49,646 nucleotides of DNA from Komagataeibacter intermedius TF2 (lineage in GTDB: Bacteria > Pseudomonadota > Alphaproteobacteria > Acetobacterales > Acetobacteraceae). Position numbers and translations under genes: made by a program. Below are positions 33,768 to 43,195 of the stretch, piece after piece; the first letter of the stretch is position 1, and every line of letters begins with the position of its first letter. A model generated the notes under the pieces. That model was not told where the DNA came from. It saw only the letters and a program-made list of their open reading frames with translations, and made no database searches. The DNA is taken from the NCBI RefSeq assembly GCF_000964425.1, contig NZ_BANF01000013.1:1-49646 (forward strand), given 5' to 3'.

Positions 33768-34751
33768 CTATTCCCCCGCCAGCACTGTAGCGGGGGAAAA
33801 CCCGTCAGGCGGGGCATCCCCGCGCTGGCGCACGACCTGATACACCGTCTGGCGCAGCCAGCGATGCACCGGGTCGCTGTCACGCCGGGGGTGCCATGCC
33901 TGAAACGAATGCACCGGGGGCAGGTCGAACGGGAACTCGAATTCCTCAAGGTGCATGGACCGTATGGGCAGGTAATCAATGGCAATGCCCGGCAGTGGCA
34001 GGATCATGTCCGTCATGCGCAGCGTTTCGACCATGGCGTAATAGGTGGGCACGACCATCACCACCCGGCGCTTCAGCCCGAAACGCTCCTTCAGCACCGT
34101 ATCAATCGGCCCGTGCGGCCGCCCCCGGCGCGACACACTTATATGTTCGTACCGCGCGACCGAGGCCGGGGTGATCCCTTCGGCCAGAATGGGGTGTCCC
34201 GCACGCACCAGCGCCCTGAACGATGTGGGAAAGATGCTCTGGCGCCGTATTTCCGAACGCATGTCATCGGATGCGCCCAGATAGAGGTCGATCCGCCCTT
34301 CACGCAGGTCGTTGCTGGGTTCCTCATCCGTTTCCGGGGCGAAGGTAATGGTGCATCCGGGACAGTCGCGCCGCAGCGCCGACAGAATTTCAGCACCGAA
34401 CGCCCCCACGATCAGGTCATTGGCCCGCAGGGTGAAATGGGGCGACAGGCCCGCAAGGTCGAGGGTGTCCTGTTCTTCCAGCAGGGAGTCCGCGCCTTCG
34501 ACCAGCGCCTGCACCCGTTCACGGATACCCAGCGCAAACGTCGTTGCAACCAGCCTGCGCCCCGACGCCACAAGGATCGGATCGCCAAAGACCACGCGCA
34601 GCTTCGCGAGGCTACGGCTCATGGCGGCCTCGCTCATCTGCAGCCTGCGTGCCGCGTGGGAGACGCCTTCTTCCTCGATCAGGGCCTGAAGGCTGCGCAG
34701 AAGGTCAAGATCGTACCGTTTCCTCATGACCCTGCGTATCTTCCCCACCAT
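33768..34751 (-). CDS. LysR-family regulator divergent from EmrAB-type pump
   Basis: A 327-residue LysR-type regulator. The helix-turn-helix is RYDLDLLRSLQALIEEEGVSHAARRLQMSEAAMSRSLAKLRVVFGDPILV (about 12-60), of the NodD-like style in which the recognition helix has MSRSLAKLR. A substrate-binding co-inducer domain follows, with LREGRIDLYLGA. An alternative start eight codons later (34727) is possible; neither has a strong ribosome-binding site. It is divergent from an EmrB-EmrA-outer-membrane-factor operon, with a palindrome in the 118-base gap, so it likely controls that pump. Ligand unknown. Confidence 0.88.
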   Translation of the reverse strand: MVGKIRRVMRKRYDLDLLRSLQALIEEEGVSHAARRLQMSEAAMSRSLAKLRVVFGDPILVASGRRLVATTFALGIRERVQALVEGADSLLEEQDTLDLAGLSPHFTLRANDLIVGAFGAEILSALRRDCPGCTITFAPETDEEPSNDLREGRIDLYLGASDDMRSEIRRQSIFPTSFRALVRAGHPILAEGITPASVARYEHISVSRRGRPHGPIDTVLKERFGLKRRVVMVVPTYYAMVETLRMTDMILPLPGIAIDYLPIRSMHLEEFEFPFDLPPVHSFQAWHPRRDSDPVHRWLRQTVYQVVRQRGDAPPDGFSPATVLAGE

Positions 34752-34789
34752 GCAAACAGGAACGCAACCGTTCCGATTATCCTGAAAAA

Positions 34790-34808
34790 ACGGATTTGAC
34801 CAATCCGT
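34790..34808. promoter_or_regulatory. Candidate LysR operator
   Basis: Perfect inverted repeat ACGGATT (34790-34796) / AATCCGT (34802-34808), 5-base spacer, between lysR and the efflux operon. The core ATT-N5-AAT resembles LysR-type binding sites. Confidence 0.5.
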
Positions 34809-34869
34809 AAAATGAAAGTGTCACCCTACGCGATCATGGGTATTCGCGCACGCCCCCCGCGCCGATCAT

Positions 34870-36495
34870 GTGCCTGTTTTCCCATCGGGACAGATAAATG
34901 TGAACGCCGCCCACGCCGCCCCTTCCTATATTCCGCCCTTTGGCATCCGCACGGTCGTGGGGTGCCTTGGGGTGCTGCTGGCCGTGCATGTCGCCGGTTT
35001 CAATGAACACATCACGGAAATCGGCCTGCCCGATATCCGTGGGGCCATGCATATCGGCCACGACGAGGGCACGTGGTTCATTTCCATCTATGAATGTTTC
35101 AACATCGCGGCGATGGCGTTCACGCCGTGGTTCTACGTCACGTTTTCCATCTACCGATTTACCCTGTTCATGACGGCGCTGCTGGGGCTGCTGGCCATTC
35201 CCGCGCCCTACATGCCCGACATGACAACGCTGTGCATCCTGCGCGCGGTGCAGGGGCTGTCGGCGGGGTGCCTGCCGCCCATCCTCATGACCGTCATGCT
35301 CAAATACCTGCCTGCGCCGCTGCGGGTATTCGGCATTGGCGGGTACGCCATGAGTGCCACCTTCGGCCCCAACCTTGGCGGCCCGCTGGAGGCGATGTGG
35401 TTCGAACATGTCGGCTGGCGGTGGCTGTACTGGGAAACGCTGCCGCTGTGCGCCGTCGCGGTCCTCATGATCGGGTGGGGGCTGCCGCGCGACCCCTCGC
35501 ACTGGGAACGGTTCCGCAATTTCAACTGGCGCGGCTTCATGCTGGGGGTTCCGGCCATCATGTGCGTGGTGACCGTGCTGTACCAGGGGGACCGGCTGGA
35601 CTGGTTCCGCTCCCCCGTCATCACGCACCTGACATTCTGGGGCGGGGCGCTGTTCATTGCCTTCCTTGCGCATGAATGGTTCCACCACAGCCCGTTCTTC
35701 CGCATCCAGTTCTGGGGCAATCGCAACATCGCCATGTCGCTGCTGACGCTGGTGGCGTCCCTCATGATCTGCGGGCTCATGACCGAAATCCCGTTCACCT
35801 ACCTTGCCGACATACGCGGCTACCGGCCCGTTCAGGCCGCGCCCGTCGCGCTGGTCGTGGCCCTGCCGCAACTGGTCCTGCTGCCGCTGACGGCGGCGAT
35901 ATGCAACATCCGCGCGGTGGACTGCCGGTATGTGCTGGCCATCGGCCTTGTCTGCCTTGGGGTTGCGGCATGGCTGGGCACGTGGCTGACGCCCGACTGG
36001 GTGCGTGACAATTTCCTGGTCATCCAGATCCTTCAGGTGTTCGGGCAGCCGATGGTGGTGATTCCCACCCTCATGCTGGCGGCGCTGGGGCTGGGGCCTG
36101 CGGACGGGCCGATGATCTCGGGCATGGTGAACATGCTCAAGGGCATGGCCAACGCCATTGCCACCGCCCTGTTCGAAGTCATGCTGCGCCGACGCGAGCA
36201 GTATCATTCCACCATGCTGCTGGACCTTCACGGCACGCATGGCACGGCGCTGTCGGGCATGGGCGATCCCATTTCCGGGCAGATCGCGGGCACCTCGCCC
36301 GATGCCGGGCGCGTGGCGCGCAACGCACTGCAGATTTTCCATACCTACGTGCATGAACAGGCCACCGTGCTGGCGCTGGCGGACATCTACCTGCTGGTCA
36401 TGTGGATCTGTGCCTTTTTCCTTGTCCTGGCGGCCATCCTGCCAGGACGCGTCTACCCCCCGCGTGCGCCGGTCCCCGCACCCGCCGCGCCCTGA
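34870..36495 (+). CDS. emrB: MFS efflux permease, DHA2/EmrB type
   Basis: A 541-residue drug:H+ antiporter with about 14 membrane helices. Motif-like segments are FNEHITEIGLPDIRGAMHIGHDEGTWFISIYE in helices 1-2, RAVQGLSAGCLPP in helix 4 and the antiporter motif C region YAMSATFGPNLGGPLEAMW. The N-terminus has no ATG in a good position: GTG at 34870 or GTG at 34900 (VNAAHAAPSYIPPF, with GGGA about 10 bases upstream) are the candidates. It pairs with the adaptor gene that starts immediately at its stop codon and with an outer-membrane factor, forming a tripartite pump. The substrate is probably a toxic hydrophobic or phenolic compound. Confidence 0.85.
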   Translation: MPVFPSGQINVNAAHAAPSYIPPFGIRTVVGCLGVLLAVHVAGFNEHITEIGLPDIRGAMHIGHDEGTWFISIYECFNIAAMAFTPWFYVTFSIYRFTLFMTALLGLLAIPAPYMPDMTTLCILRAVQGLSAGCLPPILMTVMLKYLPAPLRVFGIGGYAMSATFGPNLGGPLEAMWFEHVGWRWLYWETLPLCAVAVLMIGWGLPRDPSHWERFRNFNWRGFMLGVPAIMCVVTVLYQGDRLDWFRSPVITHLTFWGGALFIAFLAHEWFHHSPFFRIQFWGNRNIAMSLLTLVASLMICGLMTEIPFTYLADIRGYRPVQAAPVALVVALPQLVLLPLTAAICNIRAVDCRYVLAIGLVCLGVAAWLGTWLTPDWVRDNFLVIQILQVFGQPMVVIPTLMLAALGLGPADGPMISGMVNMLKGMANAIATALFEVMLRRREQYHSTMLLDLHGTHGTALSGMGDPISGQIAGTSPDAGRVARNALQIFHTYVHEQATVLALADIYLLVMWICAFFLVLAAILPGRVYPPRAPVPAPAAP

Positions 36496-37590
36496 ATGAT
36501 CGGGTCCGAAACAATGCCCCACAAGAAACCCATCATCCTCGCAGGCGCCACGGTCGTTGTCCTGCTTGCGGCCGCCTGGACCGCCGACCGGCTGGTATCG
36601 GGCAACGGCACCAGCGAATATACCAACGACGCCTATGTCACGGCGGATTTCACCACCGTGGCGCCCAAGGTGCCCGGCCGCATCGACCGCGTGATCGCGC
36701 AGGATAACGAAGCCGTCCACCCCGGCGAGGAGCTGGCCCATATCGAGGACGAGGACTACCGCGCCGCCCTGGAAACCGCCACGGGTGAACGCGAGGCAGC
36801 ACAGGGGGACGTGGCGAACCTTGAAGCCGAACTGGTGCGCCAGTCGGCCCTGATCGCGCAGGCCCGCGCCAGCGTCAGCGCGGATCAGGCGCAGCTTGTC
36901 TTTGCACAGCAGAATGCGCGGCGGTACCACAATCTGGCGGCCGACGGGTCGGGCACGCTGGAACAGAATCAGGACAGCGCCGCCCGCCTGCTTGAAGCGC
37001 AGGCCCGCCTTGACCATGACAACGCGGCGGTCGAAGCCGAAACCGATCAGGTCGCGGTCCTTCGCGCACGCCTGCTGCATGCGCAGGGTGCGCTGGAACA
37101 GGCACGCGGGCGCGAACATACGGCGGCGCTGAACCTGTCCTACTGCACCATTCCCGCCCCGGTCGAAGGCGTGGTGGGCGAACGTGGCGTGCGCGTGGGC
37201 GCCTATGTCCATGCGGGCACGGCCCTGCTGGCGGTGGTGCCGACGCAGGCGGCCTACGTTCTGGCCAATTTTCAGGAAACACAGCTGACCCATGTCCGCA
37301 CCGGGCAGCGCGCCACGATATGGGTCGATACTTTCCCCGGCCATCCGCTGCATGCCCATGTGGACAGTCTGGCGCCCGCCACCGGCGTCGCCTTTGCCCC
37401 GATCCAGCCGGACAACGCCACCGGCAACTTTACCAAGGTCGTGCAGCGCATTCCCGTCAAGCTGGTATTCGACCCCGGACAGAATCTGGCGGGACTGGTC
37501 CGCGTCGGCATGTCGGTCGAAGCACGTATCGATACCGTTACCCCGCCGGACGGCCCCCACGCGACGGAGGCCCGCTATGCCTGGCAGTAA
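36496..37590 (+). CDS. emrA: HlyD/EmrA-family membrane fusion protein
   Basis: A 364-residue adaptor. One N-terminal anchor helix (about 9-27) precedes the conserved TNDAYVTADFTTVAPKVPGRIDRVIAQDNEAVHPGEELAHIED lipoyl half. A coiled-coil hairpin (about 95-200) follows, then the second half IPAPVEGVVGERGVRVGAYVHAGTALLAVVP and YVLANFQETQLTHVRTGQ typical of EmrA. It begins directly after the emrB stop; a second ATG six codons in is possible. It links the MFS permease to the outer-membrane factor. The 3' end overlaps the next gene by 14 bases. Confidence 0.9.
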   Translation: MIGSETMPHKKPIILAGATVVVLLAAAWTADRLVSGNGTSEYTNDAYVTADFTTVAPKVPGRIDRVIAQDNEAVHPGEELAHIEDEDYRAALETATGEREAAQGDVANLEAELVRQSALIAQARASVSADQAQLVFAQQNARRYHNLAADGSGTLEQNQDSAARLLEAQARLDHDNAAVEAETDQVAVLRARLLHAQGALEQARGREHTAALNLSYCTIPAPVEGVVGERGVRVGAYVHAGTALLAVVPTQAAYVLANFQETQLTHVRTGQRATIWVDTFPGHPLHAHVDSLAPATGVAFAPIQPDNATGNFTKVVQRIPVKLVFDPGQNLAGLVRVGMSVEARIDTVTPPDGPHATEARYAWQ

Positions 37591-39139
37591 CGCCACCATG
37601 CAGCCCCCCCGCCGCATACGGGCGCTGCTGGCCTGCGCCATGACCGCGCTGCTTGCCACAGGCTGCACGGTCGGCCCCGGTTACCGCCACAGGCCCCAGC
37701 CCGCGCCTGCGGCATGGCATGACAGCCTGCCGCCCGCCGAAAGCCACGTCACTGACGCCACGATCGGCGCGCAGTGGTGGACCATTTTCAATGACGCCAC
37801 CCTGACCGCGCTGGAAGCACAGGTGGCGCAGGACAACCTTGACCTGAAGGCCGCGTCGTGGCGCTTCGCCCAGAGCATGGCCGAACGTCGTATTGCAAGC
37901 GCGGCACAGTTTCCCCATGCCGAAGCCAATGCGTCCTACGCCCGCGAACGCGCCAGCACCAATGGCGTGCTGGGCCTGCTGGGCACCATGGAACAGCAGG
38001 GTGCCGGCACGATCGCCAGCGGCACGCAGGGCTTCGGCCCCACGGCCTTGCCCGGATCAATCGGCAACCCGTCCTTCAACCTGCCCCAGTATGGCATGAA
38101 TGCGTCATGGGAGGTGGACCTGTGGGGGCATGTGCGCCGTCAGGTCGAAGCCGCCACCGCCGCCATGCACGCGACCGAGGACATGCGTCGCGGGCTTCTG
38201 GTCTCGCTTATGGCGGAAACGGCGCAGGACTACCTTGACCTGCGCGGCGTGCAGGCGCGCATGGCCATTGTCCGGCAGAACATCGACCTGGCCAGCCACA
38301 CGCTGCACCTGACCACGCGCCGCCTGAACGAAGGGGCAGCGACGCGCATGGACATGGCCGATGCTGCGGGCCAGTACGAGGAATTCCGCTCCCGCCTGCC
38401 GGTCCTGCAGGATCAGGAGGCACATCTGCTCAACGCCCTGAGCTTTCTGGTCGCGCGCGAACCCGGCGCACTGACCCGGAGCCTTGGGCCGGGGGGTGGC
38501 GTGCCGCCCGTACCACGTGACATTCCGGCGGGCCTGCCCTCCCAACTGGCGGAACGCAGGCCTGACATCCTGATGGCGGAGGAACGACTGCATGCCGCCA
38601 CCGCCAGTATTGGCGTCGCCATTGCCGATTTCTTCCCGCGCGTGACCCTGTCGGGCAGTCTGGACGTGCAGGCGCTGCAGTTCAGCGGGCTGGGAAGCTG
38701 GGCATCGCGCCAGTACGGTTTCGGCCCGACCGCGACCTTTCCCATATTCGAGGGTGGACGGCTGACGGGGCAGCTTCGCCTGCGTAAGGCGCAGCAGAAG
38801 GAAGCCGCGATCATGCTGCAGCGCACGATGCTCAAGGCATGGCAGGAAATCGATGACGCGATGGCCGACCTGTCATCGGCCCAGAACCAGCGCGACCGGC
38901 TGGCTGCCGCCGTGGACCAGAACCAGATTGCCGTGCGCACCGCACAGCGTCAGTATACCGAAGGTTCAGCCGCGTTCCTGAACGTGCTGGACATGCAGGA
39001 CCGGCTGCTGGATACGCAATCGCGCCTGATCGAGGCTGATGTCGCGGTCTCGACTTCCGTCACCCATCTGTATCGTGCACTGGGTGGTGGATGGGAAAGC
39101 CGTTATCCCCTGCCCCAGCCGCGCCGGAAGAAGGGCTGA
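37577..39139 (+). CDS. NodT-family outer-membrane factor of EmrAB-type pump
   Basis: A 520-residue outer-membrane lipoprotein. The start at 37577 lies inside emrA and has a perfect GGAGG six bases upstream; the longer frame before it is only an emrA shadow. The lipobox is LLATGC (Cys30). TVGPGYRHRPQPAPAAW and QWWTIFNDATLTALEAQVAQDNLDLKAA open the mature protein. The second repeat begins at AERRPDILMAEERLHAATASIGVAIADFFPRVTLSGS. It forms the trimeric exit channel of the pump and is the last gene of the operon. It is a different gene from the outer-membrane factor at 6162-7601. Confidence 0.9.
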   Translation: MPGSNATMQPPRRIRALLACAMTALLATGCTVGPGYRHRPQPAPAAWHDSLPPAESHVTDATIGAQWWTIFNDATLTALEAQVAQDNLDLKAASWRFAQSMAERRIASAAQFPHAEANASYARERASTNGVLGLLGTMEQQGAGTIASGTQGFGPTALPGSIGNPSFNLPQYGMNASWEVDLWGHVRRQVEAATAAMHATEDMRRGLLVSLMAETAQDYLDLRGVQARMAIVRQNIDLASHTLHLTTRRLNEGAATRMDMADAAGQYEEFRSRLPVLQDQEAHLLNALSFLVAREPGALTRSLGPGGGVPPVPRDIPAGLPSQLAERRPDILMAEERLHAATASIGVAIADFFPRVTLSGSLDVQALQFSGLGSWASRQYGFGPTATFPIFEGGRLTGQLRLRKAQQKEAAIMLQRTMLKAWQEIDDAMADLSSAQNQRDRLAAAVDQNQIAVRTAQRQYTEGSAAFLNVLDMQDRLLDTQSRLIEADVAVSTSVTHLYRALGGGWESRYPLPQPRRKKG

Positions 39140-39183
39140 ACAAACAAAAGAAGGGTTTTGTGACGCTTTTTCCCATTATCAGT

Positions 39184-39201
39184 TTCCTGATATAACAGGA
39201 A
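39184..39201. terminator. Weak hairpin between convergent efflux genes
   Basis: Inverted repeat TTCCTG (39184-39189) / CAGGAA (39196-39201) in the 62-base gap between the outer-membrane factor and the FUSC gene. The stem is short, so its function is uncertain. Confidence 0.3.
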
Positions 39202-41271
39202 TTATTCCACCCCCGCCGCCATGGCGGCAACACAGGCCGTGGCCGTGCGGCTGATCCCGTCAAGACAGGCCAGGACTTCCAGCAACCTGCCATTGCCGGG
39301 ATCGGCCTTTTCCATGCGGGCCAGCCGCCTGCGCGTGGCCCGGACCACGGCAATGCCACGGGGGCTGACGGGCCGATAACGCACCAGCGCGCGCAGCAGC
39401 GCGGTAATCACGTCCGACACCGTATCGCGCCGCTGGCGCTTGAGCTGGCGCAGCAGCAGGATATTCAGGCCTACGGACGAAAACATGAGCATAAGCCGGA
39501 TACCGGCCACAGCAGTGGTATCCTTTTCCTGCGTGGCATGGCGCACCATGCGCCCGATACGGTCCACGCTGGTGCCAATCCACCACTGGGGCGACGGCGG
39601 CAGGGGGACAAGACACAGCCGCCGCAGTTCACCACGTATATGCATGCCAAAGCGCAGCCGTTCATCACGCGCACGGAATGGCAGGACCAGCCGGAACACC
39701 AGCACGCTCAGCCCCACTGCCAGCACGGTATGGAAGGCGGCGTTCAGGAACGTGACTTCATCCACCCGGCTCTGGTTTCCGGGCATGAGCAGGTTGGGCA
39801 TCAGCAGCCCGTATGCCGCAGCCGCCCCCGCCGTGCCCCGGTTACATTTGGCAAGCCCGCCCACGAACAGGAATATGCCCAGCACGAAGGCAAATTCCTC
39901 ATAATCCGTCAGGTAAGGCAGTATCCATAAATCAAGGCTGCCCGCCGCAATGGCTGACCACACGGCCCCCGACAGGAAGCGCGTCGTGCCCACGACGGGG
40001 TTTTCACGTGTGGCGAACAGACCGCAGACCAGCGTGGTAATGGCAATGAACCCCATACCACCGGGCCATGCCGTGCATTCATATACAAAAGCCGCCAGCA
40101 TGATGGCCGCCGCCCCGCGCAACCCGTTATAAAACGCCAGCCGGATATCCCGATGCCCCCCCAGATGAAACCGGAAGCGGTCATGGGGCGGCGGGCTGAA
40201 AATGGCATGGCAGTGGTCCAGCGCCGTTTCCAGATCCACCATCGTCGCCGCAAGGACGCCGTGGGTAATGCGGTCCATTTCCTGCCTGCCATGCGCCGAA
40301 CGCCGCGCAAACAGGGCGCGCAAATGCACGACCTGATCGTACACGGCATCCAGCGCGCCGGATTTCAGCCGACAGGCCGCAAGACGGTCGCATAAATGCA
40401 GCAGTTGCCCCCGCGTATCCGCCAGCACCCCGTCATCCGCCAGCACGGCCCGCTCTGCTCCGCCGGACAGTCCGACAAGACGGGTTACAAGGATCGAGAC
40501 CTCCGCCAGGACAGCGCGGGCATGGTCGCCCGCATGCACCTGCCGCCCCATTTCTATGGCCGGAAATTCCAGCCCCTGATGGACCGACACCACCATGTCC
40601 GAAAATTCACCGGCATGGACCAGCGTATCGCGGTCATGCAGCACGATTTCACGCAGCAGCACCGCCAGGCGGTGCAGCACGTTTTCCACCTGCGCCACCA
40701 TTGTCGCCCGCGCACGGGTGGGCAGGCCGATGGTGAACAGCATGGCCATTCCCGCCTCGCACACCACGCCAAGGACAATATAGGTGGCGCGTGAAATCCC
40801 GATGAAAAAGACGTTATCCGGTTCGGATGCCGCCGCCACCGCAATGATCGAACAGGTATAGCCCGACAGCACGAACGCATAGGAACGGAAGTTCAGGCAG
40901 AACGTCGCCAGAAAACTGCACAGCCCGATCCATGTCGCCACGGCGGGAAAGAACAGCCATGACTGCTGCGGAAAGGCGGCAATGAACACCACCGCAGCAA
41001 TGGCGCCAGCCAGCGTGCCCACGATACGCCACCGCGCCTTGGACATGCTTTCGCCCCGGCGCACCTGGGCCACCGACCATACGGTGGCGACCGCCCATTG
41101 CGGGCTGTCCAGTTCCATCCACAGCGCAATGGCCAGCGCCACGATGGAAGCAATGGTATTGCGCAGCGCGAACGCCACCGCCTGCGGCGTGGGACAGAAC
41201 AGCCAGCGCAGCATGTCCCCACCCACAGGCCAGCGCACGGTCGGCCCGGGCATAAAGCGGGAAATATTCAT
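39202..41271 (-). CDS. FUSC-family inner-membrane transporter (AaeB/YccS-like)
   Basis: A 689-residue protein of the fusaric-acid-resistance/aromatic-acid-exporter family. Two similar membrane blocks, each with about five or six helices (about 30-180 and 385-530), are each followed by a cytoplasmic helical domain. The conserved segment ELDSPQWAVATVWSVAQVRRGESMSKARWRIVGTLAGAI is diagnostic of FUSC. In E. coli AaeB exports p-hydroxybenzoate with the adaptor AaeA. Here no dedicated adaptor adjoins it, but it is convergent with a complete EmrA/OMF set. Aromatic or phenolic acid export is a reasonable guess. Confidence 0.85.
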   Translation of the reverse strand: MNISRFMPGPTVRWPVGGDMLRWLFCPTPQAVAFALRNTIASIVALAIALWMELDSPQWAVATVWSVAQVRRGESMSKARWRIVGTLAGAIAAVVFIAAFPQQSWLFFPAVATWIGLCSFLATFCLNFRSYAFVLSGYTCSIIAVAAASEPDNVFFIGISRATYIVLGVVCEAGMAMLFTIGLPTRARATMVAQVENVLHRLAVLLREIVLHDRDTLVHAGEFSDMVVSVHQGLEFPAIEMGRQVHAGDHARAVLAEVSILVTRLVGLSGGAERAVLADDGVLADTRGQLLHLCDRLAACRLKSGALDAVYDQVVHLRALFARRSAHGRQEMDRITHGVLAATMVDLETALDHCHAIFSPPPHDRFRFHLGGHRDIRLAFYNGLRGAAAIMLAAFVYECTAWPGGMGFIAITTLVCGLFATRENPVVGTTRFLSGAVWSAIAAGSLDLWILPYLTDYEEFAFVLGIFLFVGGLAKCNRGTAGAAAAYGLLMPNLLMPGNQSRVDEVTFLNAAFHTVLAVGLSVLVFRLVLPFRARDERLRFGMHIRGELRRLCLVPLPPSPQWWIGTSVDRIGRMVRHATQEKDTTAVAGIRLMLMFSSVGLNILLLRQLKRQRRDTVSDVITALLRALVRYRPVSPRGIAVVRATRRRLARMEKADPGNGRLLEVLACLDGISRTATACVAAMAAGVE

Positions 41272-41356
41272 CTGATCCTGCCCGTCATGGCATGGCGGAC
41301 ACGTTATTACTTCGCCTTATCGAAGCCGTTTGCCCATGGAAATCGCCGCAGCGGCC

Positions 41357-43078
41357 CTATCGGGAGATCTGCGCCTTTTCATACGGGCGATAGCACGCGG
41401 TCCAGACAGCATCCTTCAACGCAGCCTCAAGCGTTTCAGGCGATGCCTGCGGGGCAACACCTTCCACCTGCCCCTGCCGGATGACGGCCCGCGCCACGGC
41501 CATGGCCACGGTGCGCAGTTCGGACACGGGGGGCAGCAGGGGCGCCGTTGTCCGGTCATCGGCCCCGGCGGCGGGCGAAAGCCCCGCCAGCGCGTGGGCG
41601 GCAGCAAGGAACATGCCATCCGTCATGCGCGTAATGCCGCCAGCCACCACCGCAAGGCCGACGCCGGGAAAGACATAGGAATTGTTGATCTGGTCCACCG
41701 GACGGCTGCGTCCGTCATGGTCCACCGGCGCGAACGGGCCGCCGGTCCCGATGATTGCGCGTCCCTCCGTCCAGTCCAGCAGGTCGGCGGGCGTTGCCTC
41801 GATATTGGCGGTGGGGTTGGACAGGGCGAAAATGACCGGACGCACGGACTGCCGCACCATGGGGGCCACGATGTCACGGGTAAAGGCGCCGCCCTGCCCC
41901 GATGTCCCGATCAGCATGGTGGGATGGACATTTTCCATGACCTCGGCCAGCGTGACATGGGCGGGATCGGCCACATTCCATGTTGCCGCAATATCGGCAG
42001 GCTGCACGAAGGGGCGCTGGCCTTCGGTCACCCCATCCATGCCGTCACGCACAAGTCCGTCAATATCGACCATGAAGAAGCGGCGGTTTGCCTCATCGGG
42101 CGTCATGCCATCCGCCACCATCATCTGCGCCAGCAGGTCGGCAATGCCGCACCCGGCGCCACCTGCACCGAAAATGACGATCCGCTGGTCGGACAACGGG
42201 GCCGCGCCAGCGCGGATCGCGGCCAGCAGCGCGCCCGCCGTCACCCCTGCCGTGCCCTGGATATCATCGTTATAGGTGCACATTCCGTCGCGATAACGGC
42301 GCAGGATGCGCAGCGCGTCCGCACCCGACAGGTCTTCCCAATGCAGGGCGATATTGGGCCAGCGCGCATTCACGGCAGCCACGAATTCCGCAATGAACGC
42401 ATCATAATCCGTCCCGCGCACGCGTTCGTGCCGCCAGCCTATATATTCAGGATCTTCCAGCAGGGTCGTGTTATCGGTGCCGACATCCAGCAGGACAGGC
42501 AGCGCACGGGCCGGGTCCAGACCGCCACAGGCGGTATAGAGCGACAGCTTGCCAATCGGGATGCCCATGCCATTGGCCCCCTGGTCGCCAATGCCCAGAA
42601 TGCTGCCGCCGTCACTGGCCACGATCACGCGTACCCCGTCCCATTGCGGATCGGACAGGATCTCGGCAATGCGGCCACGATCCGCATATGTCAGGAACAG
42701 GCCACGCGGACGGGTCCAGATATGGCTGAATTCCCGGCATGCCCGGCCAATCGCGGGGGTATAGATGATGGGCAGCCACGCCTCCAGCGCCTGATCAATG
42801 ATGGCGTAGAAAAGCGTTTCGTTGCGATCCTGGATTTCACGCAGCGCAATATGTCGCGAAAAATTGTCCGGCAGCGCCGCCAGCCGCGCACGGGCAAGGT
42901 CGACCTGTTCTTCCAGCGTGGCGACACGCGCGGGCAACAGGCCATGCAGCCCGAACAGGTCACGTTCACGTCTGTCGAATGCATTTCCCTTGTTCAGAAC
43001 TGGACAATCCAGAAGTTCCCTGCCGGACAAAGCCGTTTTGAGGGAAGTATGAGACATGGATCGTACTGTATCCGACAT
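41357..43078 (-). CDS. maeA: NAD-dependent malic enzyme (SfcA/MaeA type)
   Basis: A 573-residue malic enzyme, near the 565 of E. coli MaeA. The start at 43078 is the first giving family-like sequence; frames further upstream lie in the divergent promoter. Motifs: CPVLNKGNAFDRRERD, VIYTPAIG-like IIYTPAIGRACREFSHI, GIGDQGANGMGIPIGKLSLYTACGG (malate/NAD region), YNDDIQGTAGVTAG (metal), and the NAD-binding FGAGGAGCGIADLL. It decarboxylates malate to pyruvate and CO2 with NAD+. No PTA domain is present. It is divergent from a LysR regulator with only about 118 bases between starts. Confidence 0.93.
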   Translation of the reverse strand: MSDTVRSMSHTSLKTALSGRELLDCPVLNKGNAFDRRERDLFGLHGLLPARVATLEEQVDLARARLAALPDNFSRHIALREIQDRNETLFYAIIDQALEAWLPIIYTPAIGRACREFSHIWTRPRGLFLTYADRGRIAEILSDPQWDGVRVIVASDGGSILGIGDQGANGMGIPIGKLSLYTACGGLDPARALPVLLDVGTDNTTLLEDPEYIGWRHERVRGTDYDAFIAEFVAAVNARWPNIALHWEDLSGADALRILRRYRDGMCTYNDDIQGTAGVTAGALLAAIRAGAAPLSDQRIVIFGAGGAGCGIADLLAQMMVADGMTPDEANRRFFMVDIDGLVRDGMDGVTEGQRPFVQPADIAATWNVADPAHVTLAEVMENVHPTMLIGTSGQGGAFTRDIVAPMVRQSVRPVIFALSNPTANIEATPADLLDWTEGRAIIGTGGPFAPVDHDGRSRPVDQINNSYVFPGVGLAVVAGGITRMTDGMFLAAAHALAGLSPAAGADDRTTAPLLPPVSELRTVAMAVARAVIRQGQVEGVAPQASPETLEAALKDAVWTACYRPYEKAQISR

Positions 43079-43195
43079 AAGAACCCGATATTGCGATAAC
43101 AGTGGAAGGGTGCGCAGAATACGGATCTGCACATCTTCGTGTAGGGCATGCGGCTGCACGCCAACCGTACGTCAGACGCAATCATGGAATGTCAC

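Noticed and set aside
33773-33796. CCCCCGC/GCGGGGG hairpin at the dadA/lysR convergent end
   Set aside because: It lies within the lysR coding end and lacks a U-tract on either strand, so I did not list it as a terminator.
34834-37668. A 944-codon open frame on the minus strand opposite the efflux operon
   Set aside because: It is antisense to three well-supported genes, rich in His/Arg/Gln, with no domain. High-GC coding DNA commonly produces such open antisense frames.
39140-39175. Decayed copy of the intergenic repeat seen at 30670
   Set aside because: Only partial similarity (GGGTTTTGTGACGCTTTTT) and no hairpin, so it was mentioned as a possibility and not annotated.
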